NCBI GenBank assembly: GCA_016178505.1
Contig: JACOTG010000307.1
Span: 1-64,000, forward strand
DNA: 64,000 nucleotides
Direction: 5' to 3'
Source of the DNA: Planctomycetota bacterium
GTDB taxonomy: Bacteria; Planctomycetota; JACOTG01
Of this stretch, positions 55,801-62,779 are shown in pieces. The position numbers and the translations under genes are program-made. Every line of letters starts with the position of its first letter. The first letter of the stretch is position 1. Below the pieces are notes generated by a model that searched no databases, was not told the origin of the DNA, and worked only from the letters and a program-made list of their open reading frames with translations.

Positions 55801-56073
55801 GAGCGCGTCGAGGAGGCGCCCCCGGATGGAACCCAGGAGGCCTGATGCGACGGCGCTCGGCGTGCCCGCTTCCTGCGACGCCGCGTCCGGCGAACTCGGA
55901 CGGGAGTGGTTTGCCGCCGGCCCGGAGGGTTCTCCGCTCGTCGGGCCGTCGCTCACGGAAGAGGGGCGCGACGGGCTCCCGGAAGGGCGACGCGCGAGAA
56001 GCGCAATCGCGGCGATCGACGCTCCGACACCCAAAACGAAAAGAAGGATCCCGATCTTCGTCGATGTCCGCAT
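52810..56073 (-). CDS. Membrane-anchored protein of many carboxypeptidase-regulatory-like repeats
   Basis: 1087 residues. An N-terminal TM (IGILLFVLGVGASIAAIALL) and a Ser/Pro-rich spacer precede about ten carboxypeptidase-regulatory-like beta-sandwich repeats. Each has a start like ISGRVTDPNGKPIVAAVVRV, GRVLGPDGAPVAKARVTA or IGRVVDAVSGDPIAGAFVSV and a later DxxGxFRxxGLxxG turn. No catalytic motif was seen. It should be an extended extracytoplasmic rod, perhaps for adhesion or cell-envelope spacing. It relates in domain type to the two proteins at 522-4695 but is not adjacent to a sigma gene. Confidence 0.72.
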   Translation of the reverse strand: MRTSTKIGILLFVLGVGASIAAIALLARRPSGSPSRPSSVSDGPTSGEPSGPAANHSRPSSPDAASQEAGTPSAVASGLLGSIRGRLLDALTETPLAGLVVRSDSSDGPATSGPDGAFHIDSVRAGGVRIWIDHAFLRMDRGYVRVAASQVTDLGDVLVRSGGALRGRVIDPEGAPVEGATVRAGDRLPFGVPGFGVATDRGPGNASTGSDGTFLLQGLPTERARTIVATHPDFAPAALDRVIPVAGVETGVPDIRLSRGSSISGRVTDPNGKPIVAAVVRVRSDEAARFDVGPFERDARTDEDGRYRVPHLLAGKKSVAATAKGFARAAREAVVVSGVERDELAGIDLVLEPGHSISGRVLGPDGAPVAKARVTARPSDGRPPMGRGSAGESNDDGTFRLDGLSEGVFSVSAWAQGFLAATRDGAAADSIDLEIALVKGASISGKVVSADTGDGIAAARVTAGGRSGEGAMQSVSTDDVGNFRVDGLAAGTFVLTANADDFAPATSDPIVVNGAEEATDVSIALAPGATICGVVLDASDRSPIAGAVVRVVGKNPSQDFFDLPMNLGTDDENWGGDGFGSGGVRTSKDGSFTLRGIVGGSTTVEAKDRRHVSARAEDLFVDRGGVLRNVELLLPRGGSVRGVVTGENGQPEPGAHVSITGENRVAKETETDAEGAYLLEGIPAGHYQVFRYSGGLDSGVQESLPADVRDGDTTIVDFGHHGARCRLFGQVRDGDESMPFASVDFWLESDTEQFQGKSVAADAQGAYEVVGLLPGRYRAAVNQRFQGGRASFSITIDVPATATELRVDLVAPQGRLIGRVVDAVSGDPIAGAFVSVNGDEESGGDAAQGISGADGRYEIGHLAPGSYEVTVNPPAVTNASAAYAPERIASVVISEGRTSSVDFKLVGGGALEVSVRNAQGDRIDPAFGRLLDENGAEVELWGGGDAEPGSDLRLDSVHPGTYTLEVIAEGLAASRRFGVRIDAGRVRHEDVILTAGGALRVIVNDRDGREIEPLSVSIRTANGFEPLVDLQPFGLPRTSRSPGYLDHLAPGTYVVKATVDSVGDGAPLSATVTIDEGRETNTHLTVR

Positions 56074-56240
56074 GGCAAACGACGATTCTGATATGGACGC
56101 CCCTCACCAACAAGGGAGCGCTCGTTTTGGGCTCGAACCGCTCGATTCGATCCTGCGAACAAGAGCCCCAGCGGCGGCGGCTCGGTTCGGGCGGACACTC
56201 CCCGCGAGAAGCGCGCTCGGAGACTTTCGGTGAGTGCGAC

Positions 56241-57662
56241 TCAGGACGCGCGCGGTGGAGCGGTCGCTACCGACCGCGCGACGCTTCGACCCGTGATCTC
56301 GTAGCACCGCACCGTTCGCGCGATCCCTTTGGGGGTGAATTCGCCCACCAACTTGGCATCGTATTGGTCCGCGACCGCATCACGGGTCACGTCCGAGACC
56401 ACGATCTGTCCCGGTTGCGCGACGCTCGACTCGATTCGTGCAGCGAGGTTCACCGTCGACCCCACCACCGTGAAGTCGCTTCGTCGAACCGATCCGAGAT
56501 CGCCGGCAATGACCTTCCCCGAGTGGATTCCCACTCGAAATTGCATGCGCGCGCTCTCGGCGAGCGGTGCGTTCAAACGCGTGAGCGCTTCGCGCATGTC
56601 GAGAGCGGCCGCGACCGCCCGCCGCGCGTGGTTCTCGTCGGCGATCGGCGCGCCGAAGACGGCCATCACGCAGTCGCCGATGAATTTGTCGAGGGTCCCC
56701 TCGTGTCGAAGGATCACCTCGGCCATCTCGCTCAGGTAGCGGTTGAGCATCGCCGCGACGGCGCGGGGCGCCATGGTTTCGCACCTTTCGGTGAACCCGA
56801 CCATGTCCGCGAAGAGAACCGTGACGTCGCGCTCGTCCGCCGTGAGCTCGTCTCCGCCCGACGCCATGCCGCCGACGATTCGCTCGACGACGGCCGGCGA
56901 GTGATAGCGCTCGAGGCGGTTGCGGGCCAGCGTCTGCTGAACCACCGATTCCTGGAGGCGAGCACGCTCGATCGCGACCGCAACGTGGTTGGCGAGCGCC
57001 GACAGAAGGTCGAGGTCGAACTCGTCGAACGCCTTGACGAGCAGCGGCGTGTCGACGTAGATCACGCCCTCGACGTGTTCGCCGTTGAGCAGCGGCGCGG
57101 CCATGGCGGACCGTACGCCTAGCGTCCGCACGGAAAGCGTCATGAAGCGCGGGTCGTTTTGAGCATCGATCGTGAGAATCGCGACTCGCTTGTTGTAGGC
57201 ATCGTTGACGATCGTGCGCGAGAACGCCGTATCCGAAGACTCCGTGTCGGCCTTCTTCTTGCGCTTCACGCTCTTCACGACGAGATCGTTCTTGGAAGCG
57301 TCCCACAGCATGATGAAGCCGCGCTCCACCGGCAGGTGACCAAACGCGAGATCGAGGACGCGCCGGAGCATGTCGTCGAGCGAGCTGCAGGAAAGCAGCG
57401 CCTCGGACGAGTCGCTGAGTACGTCCAGCATCTTTCGCATCCGGTCGACTTTCGCACCCTGGTCGAGCGCGCCGGAATTCGTCTGATTCGCCAGCTCCGT
57501 GAAGTCGACTGCGGCGCGAACCTTCATCCCACCCTCGAGCGCATCGGCGAGCGGCTCGGACAGCCCGGGAACCTTCGAATGGGACGATTCGCGCGGCTCG
57601 GTCCGGCCGAGGAGTCGTCGCAGCAGCCGCGCCGCAGACGACCTCCGAACTGCATCGCTCAT
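56241..57662 (-). CDS. GAF-domain class III adenylate/guanylate cyclase
   Basis: 473 residues from ATG 57662 with an AAGGGGA sequence upstream. A GAF domain lies at about 75-230 (LPVERGFIMLWDASKNDLVV; AAPLLNGEHVEGVIYVDTP). The class III catalytic domain is at about 275-455: VTVLFADMVGFTERCE with the metal-binding Asp, LDKFIGDCVMAVFGAP with the second Asp and a Lys that fits adenine specificity, and DFTVVGSTVNLAARIE with the transition-state region. It makes cAMP (less likely cGMP) in the cytoplasm when the GAF domain senses a signal. It is divergent from the peptide-export cluster, whose first protein has a cyclic-nucleotide-binding fold. Confidence 0.85.
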   Translation of the reverse strand: MSDAVRRSSAARLLRRLLGRTEPRESSHSKVPGLSEPLADALEGGMKVRAAVDFTELANQTNSGALDQGAKVDRMRKMLDVLSDSSEALLSCSSLDDMLRRVLDLAFGHLPVERGFIMLWDASKNDLVVKSVKRKKKADTESSDTAFSRTIVNDAYNKRVAILTIDAQNDPRFMTLSVRTLGVRSAMAAPLLNGEHVEGVIYVDTPLLVKAFDEFDLDLLSALANHVAVAIERARLQESVVQQTLARNRLERYHSPAVVERIVGGMASGGDELTADERDVTVLFADMVGFTERCETMAPRAVAAMLNRYLSEMAEVILRHEGTLDKFIGDCVMAVFGAPIADENHARRAVAAALDMREALTRLNAPLAESARMQFRVGIHSGKVIAGDLGSVRRSDFTVVGSTVNLAARIESSVAQPGQIVVSDVTRDAVADQYDAKLVGEFTPKGIARTVRCYEITGRSVARSVATAPPRAS

Positions 57663-58040
57663 CGTGGGGTTCCCCTTGCGCGTCGAATCGCGAGAATGCC
57701 GCAAGGATACTGAGCCCCCATCCAGCGTCAAGCCGAGCACCCCGAAGGAAGCGCGGCGTCGGGAAAAGTTCGTTCGGTTTTCCGGGAGACGACGTTCTTC
57801 TTGGAGAAGGCGCAATGCGGTGATCTTTGATTCCCGACGTTCGAGCGGCAACGTGCAACCCTGAATCTATGCGGCCGAGATGGCGGCGGACGCAAACGCT
57901 TGATCCGAAGCGATTCGCGGGCCCTCGAAGTCCGAACGAGCCGCTCGGCACAGTCTATTGACACCCTCTACCGAAGGCGTAACGTGAGCGCCCGTGGGTG
58001 AGTAATGGCTCTATGAATCTCTTTCTAAAGGGAGGCAACC
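57663..58040. other. Divergent promoter region between cyclase and peptide genes
   Basis: About 380 bases without a gene. It must contain the cyclase promoter on the minus strand, which was not resolved, and the peptide gene promoter near 57958-57985 on the plus strand. Confidence 0.5.
57958..57985 (+). promoter_or_regulatory. Candidate promoter of the leader-peptide gene
   Basis: TTGACA (57958-57963) is a perfect -35. After 16 bases, TAACGT (57980-57985) is a weak -10, which would suit activator-dependent control. The expected start lies about 50 bases before the peptide ATG. Confidence 0.4.
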
Positions 58041-58187
58041 ATGCCGAAGAATCGCCCGATCAACGACGAGGATCTGAAGAAGGTTTCCGGCGCTGGCGTT
58101 ACCCAGACGCCCACCAATCAGTCGGGAGACACGGGAAGCAACACCATCCCGACGAAGCCCACCACCGGAACGGGCAAGAAGGGCTAG
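58041..58187 (+). CDS. Short peptide with double-glycine-type leader, candidate secreted peptide precursor
   Basis: 48 residues, with AAAGGGAGG placed 5 bases before the ATG. The N-terminus reads NDEDLKKVSGAG, matching the acidic-helix LxxxSGxG pattern of leaders cut by C39 peptidases after GG, GA or GS. The rest (about 29 residues) is rich in Thr, Pro, Gly, Asn and Lys with no Cys. A terminator follows, and a C39-peptidase exporter, HlyD adaptor and partner ABC transporter lie downstream on the same strand. Cleavage after Gly17-Ala18 or Gly19 is expected. Whether the core is modified is unknown; no maturation enzyme is in view. Known NHLM-type precursors have much longer leaders. Confidence 0.65.
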   Translation: MPKNRPINDEDLKKVSGAGVTQTPTNQSGDTGSNTIPTKPTTGTGKKG

Positions 58188-58578
58188 TCATTCGCTAGTT
58201 TTTCGTAGCACGAATCCGCAAACAGGGCAGGCGACCGATGGGTTGTCTGCCCTGTTTCGACTTTCGGCGCGGGCGGCGAAAGCGCTCGGCCCGCTCGATT
58301 CCAGCCTAGCCGAGCCGGCGATCGATCGTCGCTCTACAATCGACGCGACAATCCTCTCGCCTCTCGACAGGCCGCCGAATCTCGCTCATCCTGAAGGAAT
58401 GCGGTCGCGCGATGCAATGCCGGCCGATGGGAGACCCGCACGGGCTGCGGAGCGGGACATCACGGAACCGCTCGCCTCGTCCAGACGCTCCGTGTCAACG
58501 GTTGGGCGCTGCAATGTGACTTCGAGTCGAGAAGCGCGGCGACGACGGAGAATCTCGCCGGACAAGCACGGGTGAGTC
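58188..58578 (+). other. Terminator and upstream region of the export operon
   Basis: About 390 bases. After the terminator at 58220-58257 no supported protein is seen. A 110-codon open frame (58243-58575) is Arg/Ala-rich with no ribosome-binding site and overlaps the terminator. The export operon promoter should lie here but was not resolved. Confidence 0.45.
58220..58257 (+). terminator. Terminator after the leader-peptide gene
   Basis: An 11-bp stem (58220-58230 AAACAGGGCAG with 58247-58257 CTGCCCTGTTT), extendable by a G-T and a C-G pair, ends in TTT. It isolates the peptide transcript from the downstream export genes. Confidence 0.75.
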
Positions 58579-59139
58579 ATGCGAAAAGTCCTGTACATCT
58601 TGAACGAGTTGGCCGACGCCGACATCGACTGGTTGGTCCAGAATGGGGTCCGCAAGTCGTTCACGAAGGGAAGCGTTCTCATCGAAGAAGGCCGCCCAAT
58701 TCCCGTTCTCTTCATCCTTCTCGACGGGCAGCTTTCCGTGACATTGAAAGCGCTCGGAGGCAAGGAAATCGCTGCCCTGAAGTCGGGTGAGGTCCTGGGG
58801 GAGCTTTCGTTCCTCGACTCGCGTCCCCCTTCCGCGTCGGTCGTCGCGACGACCAGCGTCACGGTGCTCGCCGTTTCCCGGGCGATGCTGAGCTCGAAGC
58901 TCGATGCGGACCACCCGTTCGCGGCGCGCTTCTACCGCGCACTCGGCGTCTTCCTGGCGGCGCGCCTTCGCAAGACACAGCAGCGCCTCGGATACGACGG
59001 CAAGCTGAACCTGGACGAGACCGTTCGGCACGAGGACGAAATGGATGCGGATCTGCTCGGCGGCGTCGCGCTGGCCGGCGCTCGGTTCGACTGGATGATG
59101 CGACAACTCCGTGCCGCGCCGAGGGTCGAGGCGTCTTGA
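58579..59139 (+). CDS. Cyclic-nucleotide-binding-domain protein
   Basis: 186 residues. A cNMP-binding beta roll lies at about 10-120: FTKGSVLIEEGRPIPVLFIL, then the phosphate-binding cassette region GEVLGELSFLDSRPPSASVV. The canonical Arg of the cassette is replaced or shifted in this SRPPSA segment. A C-terminal helix (FYRALGVFLAARLRKTQQRL) resembles the dimerisation helix of CRP-like proteins, but no DNA-binding helix-turn-helix follows. It is the first gene of the export cluster, 70 bases before the HlyD adaptor, and may act as a ligand-dependent regulator of the exporter instead of a transcription factor. Confidence 0.75.
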   Translation: MRKVLYILNELADADIDWLVQNGVRKSFTKGSVLIEEGRPIPVLFILLDGQLSVTLKALGGKEIAALKSGEVLGELSFLDSRPPSASVVATTSVTVLAVSRAMLSSKLDADHPFAARFYRALGVFLAARLRKTQQRLGYDGKLNLDETVRHEDEMDADLLGGVALAGARFDWMMRQLRAAPRVEAS

Positions 59140-59209
59140 CCCTCCCGATTTCGTCTTGGCCGGGGCCAACGCCGCTCGTTCGTCGACGCGCCGCTCGGAG
59201 TCAACTCTG

Positions 59210-60577
59210 ATGGCGGAGTCGAGTCCCGGCCTCTTTCGAGAAAAGTCGCTCGAGCGTCTCTCCTCTCCGGAGAGGCTCGATCAGCTTCTCCGCGTCGTCG
59301 ACCGCCGCTCGTGGATTCCCCTTCTCGCAACTTCGATCCTCGTCGCAGGCGTCGTCGTTTGGGCCGTCTTCGGCCGGATCCCGGTGAACGTGCAGGGACG
59401 CGGGATGCTCGGTCGGCCCCGCGACATCGTGCATGTCGAAACACCGAGCGCCGGCTACCTATCCGAGCTCGACGTCACGGTTGGCGAACGCGTCGCCGCG
59501 GGAGCCGTCGTCGGCAAGATTCGAAAGCCGGAGATCGAGAAACAACTCGCGCTCGAACGCGAGAAGGCAAAAGAGCTGGCCGCTCAGATTCGCGCCGTGA
59601 AAGTCATCTTGAATCAACCGCCTGGAGCCTCGACTGATTGCAGCCCCGACGTCCAAGGCACCAGCGTCGAGGCCTACATCTTGGGGTATCGCAAGCTGGC
59701 CGAAGCGCTGCGTCAGAAAGAACAACAGGCCATCGAGGAAGACCGCGCAAGGCTCCAGGAGCAGTGGAACTTGACCCACGAACTCGCCGAGTCCCGCCGC
59801 AAGCGATTGGAGGCGCAACGCAAGCTGCAGGAGTCCGGGATCGTTTCCGTCGAGGCGCTCGTGGAAGTCGAAGCGTCCATGGTCGACAGCCTCTCGAAGA
59901 TGTCGGACGTGGAGGGGAAGCTTCGCGAGGTCCAGACCCGACAGTTGGAAGCCGAAGAGCGATATCTCGACCGGATCGAGCGGATCTCGGACCGCGAGCA
60001 GCAGTTCGCCGAGGTCAACCGAAAGGTCGCGATGCTCGAGGATCAGCTGCGCGAGGGGAGCCAGATCGTGGCCGCCCACGCAGCGCGAGTCATCGAGGTG
60101 AGCGCGGCGGTCGGCGACTTCCTCGAGGCGGGCGCGCGCATCGCGTCGATGGTGGTGAACGAATCGAGCAACCCGCTCGAGTGCGTGACCTACTTCACCG
60201 TCAAGGATGGAAAGCGAGTCGCCCTCGGGATGCCGGTCCTCGTCACTCCCGACACCGTGGAGCGCGAGCGCTACGGGAGCATCGTCGGCAAGGTCACTGC
60301 CGTTTCGCCCTTCCCCGTCTCGCTGTCGGAAGCGGAGGAAGTGGTGGGAAATCGCGAGCTGGCGGAGGCGTTGATCGCCGGCGGCTATCGGATCCAGGTC
60401 TTTTCCGAACTCGAGCCCGATCCGACGACGTCGAGCGCGGTCAAATGGTCAGCCTCCAAGGGACCCGGATTCCCGATCACCGCGGGCACGACGACCACGG
60501 CTCGCGTCGTCGTCGAGCGAAGGGCGCCGATCACGTTCGTGATCCCGATCCTGAAGTCAGCCGCGGGAATCGACTGA
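59210..60577 (+). CDS. HlyD-type adaptor, NHLM bacteriocin-system secretion protein
   Basis: 455 residues from ATG 59210; a longer frame upstream overlaps the previous gene. The N-terminus FREKSLERLSSPERLDQLLR and a TM (LLATSILVAGVVVWAVFG) match the NHLM secretion-protein family (TIGR03794 type). A lipoyl-like first half (GYLSELDVTVGERVAAGAVV), a long coiled coil (about 110-300; EQQAIEEDRARLQEQWNLTH) and the returning barrel with VVVERRAPITFVIPILK follow. It is a periplasmic or extracytoplasmic adaptor joining the ABC exporter to an outer exit. It lies 11 bases before the C39 transporter. Confidence 0.88.
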   Translation: MAESSPGLFREKSLERLSSPERLDQLLRVVDRRSWIPLLATSILVAGVVVWAVFGRIPVNVQGRGMLGRPRDIVHVETPSAGYLSELDVTVGERVAAGAVVGKIRKPEIEKQLALEREKAKELAAQIRAVKVILNQPPGASTDCSPDVQGTSVEAYILGYRKLAEALRQKEQQAIEEDRARLQEQWNLTHELAESRRKRLEAQRKLQESGIVSVEALVEVEASMVDSLSKMSDVEGKLREVQTRQLEAEERYLDRIERISDREQQFAEVNRKVAMLEDQLREGSQIVAAHAARVIEVSAAVGDFLEAGARIASMVVNESSNPLECVTYFTVKDGKRVALGMPVLVTPDTVERERYGSIVGKVTAVSPFPVSLSEAEEVVGNRELAEALIAGGYRIQVFSELEPDPTTSSAVKWSASKGPGFPITAGTTTTARVVVERRAPITFVIPILKSAAGID

Positions 60578-60588
60578 GAGCACCGGCG

Positions 60589-62757
60589 ATGGGACCGCGC
60601 ATTCCAACGACACCGACGGTACTTCAGATGGAGGCGGTGGAGTGCGGCGCGGCATCGCTCGGAATCGTCCTCGCGCATTGGGGTCGCATCGTCCCCCTCT
60701 CGGAACTTCGAGAAGAGTGCGGGATCTCGCGTGACGGCAGCAATGCAGCCAACGTCGTCAAGGCCGCGAGACACTACGGGCTGAAGGCAAAGGGCCTCTC
60801 GACCGAGTTCGAAGACGTCCAGAAGTTGCCGGGCCCTTTCATCGTCTTCTGGAACTTCAATCACTTCCTCGTCGTGGAGGGCTTTCGAAAAGGCCGCGCC
60901 TACCTCAACGACCCTGCAAGCGGACGACGAACCGTCTCGCTGGAAGAGTTCGATCAGGCGTTCACCGGCGTGGTCCTATGCATGGAGCCCGGTCCCGATT
61001 TCGAGAAGAAAGGGAGACCGCCGAGCACGATTCGTGCATTGTCTCGCCGCCTGCGCGGCTCGGAGAGAGATCTCGCATTCTGCATCGTAGCCGGCCTCCT
61101 CTTGGTCGCTCCGGGCCTCGCGGTTCCGATGATGACTCAGGTCTTCGTGGACGGTGTGTTGATCGCGGGACGGAGGGACTGGCTGCGCCCGTTGCTTCTC
61201 GGGCTCGCGTTGATGGCCGTCTTACAAATCGTCCTGCGGCTGCTCCAACTGCGGTACTTGCGCGAACTGCGGACCAAGCTCGCCGTGAAGCTCTCCGGCC
61301 TGTTCCTGTGGCACGTCCTGCGATTGCCGGTCGGTTTCTTCGCGCAACGATTCGCGGGCGAGATCAGCAGTCGATTGGCGCTCAACCACGGAATTGCCGA
61401 AAGCCTCTCCGGCCAACTCGCAACCGTGGTCATCGACTGCACGATGCTGCTCTTCTACGCCGCGATCATGTTCAGCTACGATCCGATCCTCACATCCATC
61501 GGGATCGCGTTCGCGTTTGGAAACCTGTTCGCGCTGCGGTGGATCTCGCGCAGCCGCATCGACGCGAACATGCGGCTGCGGCAGGAGCTCGGCAAAGTCG
61601 CCAGCGTCTCGATTTCGGGATTGCAAAGCATCGAGACCTTGAAGGCGTCCGCGCTCGAGTCGCCATTCTTCGCGCGATGGGCCGGCTACTATGCGAAGGC
61701 GACCGAGGCACAGCAGGACCTCGATGTATCGAATCAGACGCTCGGAGTCCTGCCCGTTCTGCTCTCCGCGCTGACGGCGATGCTGATCCTCGTGGTCGGC
61801 GGCTGGCGAGTGCTCGACGGCAAATTGACCATCGGCATGCTGGTGGCGTTCCAAGGCTTGATGCTGAGCTTTCAGGGCCCCGTCGGCACGCTCGTGGATC
61901 TCGGCGGAGTTCTCCAAACGCTGCAGGGCGATCTGCAACGCGTCGACGACGTGCTCCTCCATCCGGTAGATCCTCAAACGGATGCGCGAGGAGGAGCCCG
62001 CGCTGCCACCGGCTCGAACGAGCGACTCGTCGGGCACGTGGAGCTTCGCAACGTGACGTTCGGCTACAGCCGCGTCGCGCCGCCGCTCGTCGAGGGACTG
62101 AACCTGGTCATTCGTCCGGGGCAGCGCGTCGCGCTCGTCGGGTCGAGCGGGTCCGGCAAGTCGACGGTGGCCAAGCTGGTGTGTGGTCTGTATCGACCCT
62201 GGGAGGGTCCGATCCTATTCGACGGAACGCCTCGCGACGAGTTGAGCCGTACCCTGCTCGCGAGCTCGCTCGCGATGGTGGACCAGGATCTCCTCTTTTT
62301 CGCGGGCACCGTCCGCGACAATCTCACGCTATGGGACGACACCGTGCCACAGGCTCACCTGGAAGCAGCGTGTCGTGACGCCGAGATACACGACGTCATC
62401 CTTTCGTTGCCGGGCGGCTACGACGCGGAGCTCCTGGAGGGCGCGGCGAACCTGAGCGGCGGCCAGAGACAGCGGCTCGAGATCGCCCGCGCGCTCATCA
62501 ACAACCCGACCATCCTGGTCCTCGACGAGGCAACGAGTGCGCTGGACGCGGAAACGGAGTTCAAGATCGATCAAAACCTGAGGCTCCGGGGATGCTCGGT
62601 CCTGATCGTGGCACACCGCCTCAGTACGATCCGGGACTCCGAAGAGATCATCGTGCTCAGTCGCGGCCGGGTTGCCGAGCGGGGCCGGCACGAGGAACTC
62701 TGGACCGCGGGCGGCGACTATCGGCGATTGATCCAAAGCGAAGGAGGCGCGCTCTAG
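60589..62757 (+). CDS. Peptidase C39-containing ABC exporter, NHLM type
   Basis: 722 residues from ATG 60589. The N-terminal C39 peptidase has its full triad: Cys19 in MEAVECGAASLG, His92 in WNFNHFLVVEG and Asp108 in LNDPASGRR. The transmembrane domain is at about 160-450. The nucleotide-binding domain has Walker A VGSSGSGKSTVAKLV near 515, signature NLSGGQRQRLEIARAL near 620, Walker B TILVLDEATSALDAE and switch His in IVAHRLSTI. It removes leaders from precursor peptides and exports the core. Sequence style matches the NHLM peptidase/ATP-binding family (TIGR03796 type), and it is coupled to the adaptor and the partner ABC protein. Confidence 0.92.
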   Translation: MGPRIPTTPTVLQMEAVECGAASLGIVLAHWGRIVPLSELREECGISRDGSNAANVVKAARHYGLKAKGLSTEFEDVQKLPGPFIVFWNFNHFLVVEGFRKGRAYLNDPASGRRTVSLEEFDQAFTGVVLCMEPGPDFEKKGRPPSTIRALSRRLRGSERDLAFCIVAGLLLVAPGLAVPMMTQVFVDGVLIAGRRDWLRPLLLGLALMAVLQIVLRLLQLRYLRELRTKLAVKLSGLFLWHVLRLPVGFFAQRFAGEISSRLALNHGIAESLSGQLATVVIDCTMLLFYAAIMFSYDPILTSIGIAFAFGNLFALRWISRSRIDANMRLRQELGKVASVSISGLQSIETLKASALESPFFARWAGYYAKATEAQQDLDVSNQTLGVLPVLLSALTAMLILVVGGWRVLDGKLTIGMLVAFQGLMLSFQGPVGTLVDLGGVLQTLQGDLQRVDDVLLHPVDPQTDARGGARAATGSNERLVGHVELRNVTFGYSRVAPPLVEGLNLVIRPGQRVALVGSSGSGKSTVAKLVCGLYRPWEGPILFDGTPRDELSRTLLASSLAMVDQDLLFFAGTVRDNLTLWDDTVPQAHLEAACRDAEIHDVILSLPGGYDAELLEGAANLSGGQRQRLEIARALINNPTILVLDEATSALDAETEFKIDQNLRLRGCSVLIVAHRLSTIRDSEEIIVLSRGRVAERGRHEELWTAGGDYRRLIQSEGGAL

Positions 62758-62779
62758 TGGGCGCTGCCGGGCAGACGAC

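Noticed and set aside
58243..58575. 110-codon open frame before the cNMP-binding gene
   Set aside because: No ribosome-binding site, Arg/Ala-rich, and overlaps the terminator of the peptide gene.
61222..62037. 271-codon minus-strand open frame inside the C39 exporter gene
   Set aside because: Antisense shadow of a well-supported ABC transporter.
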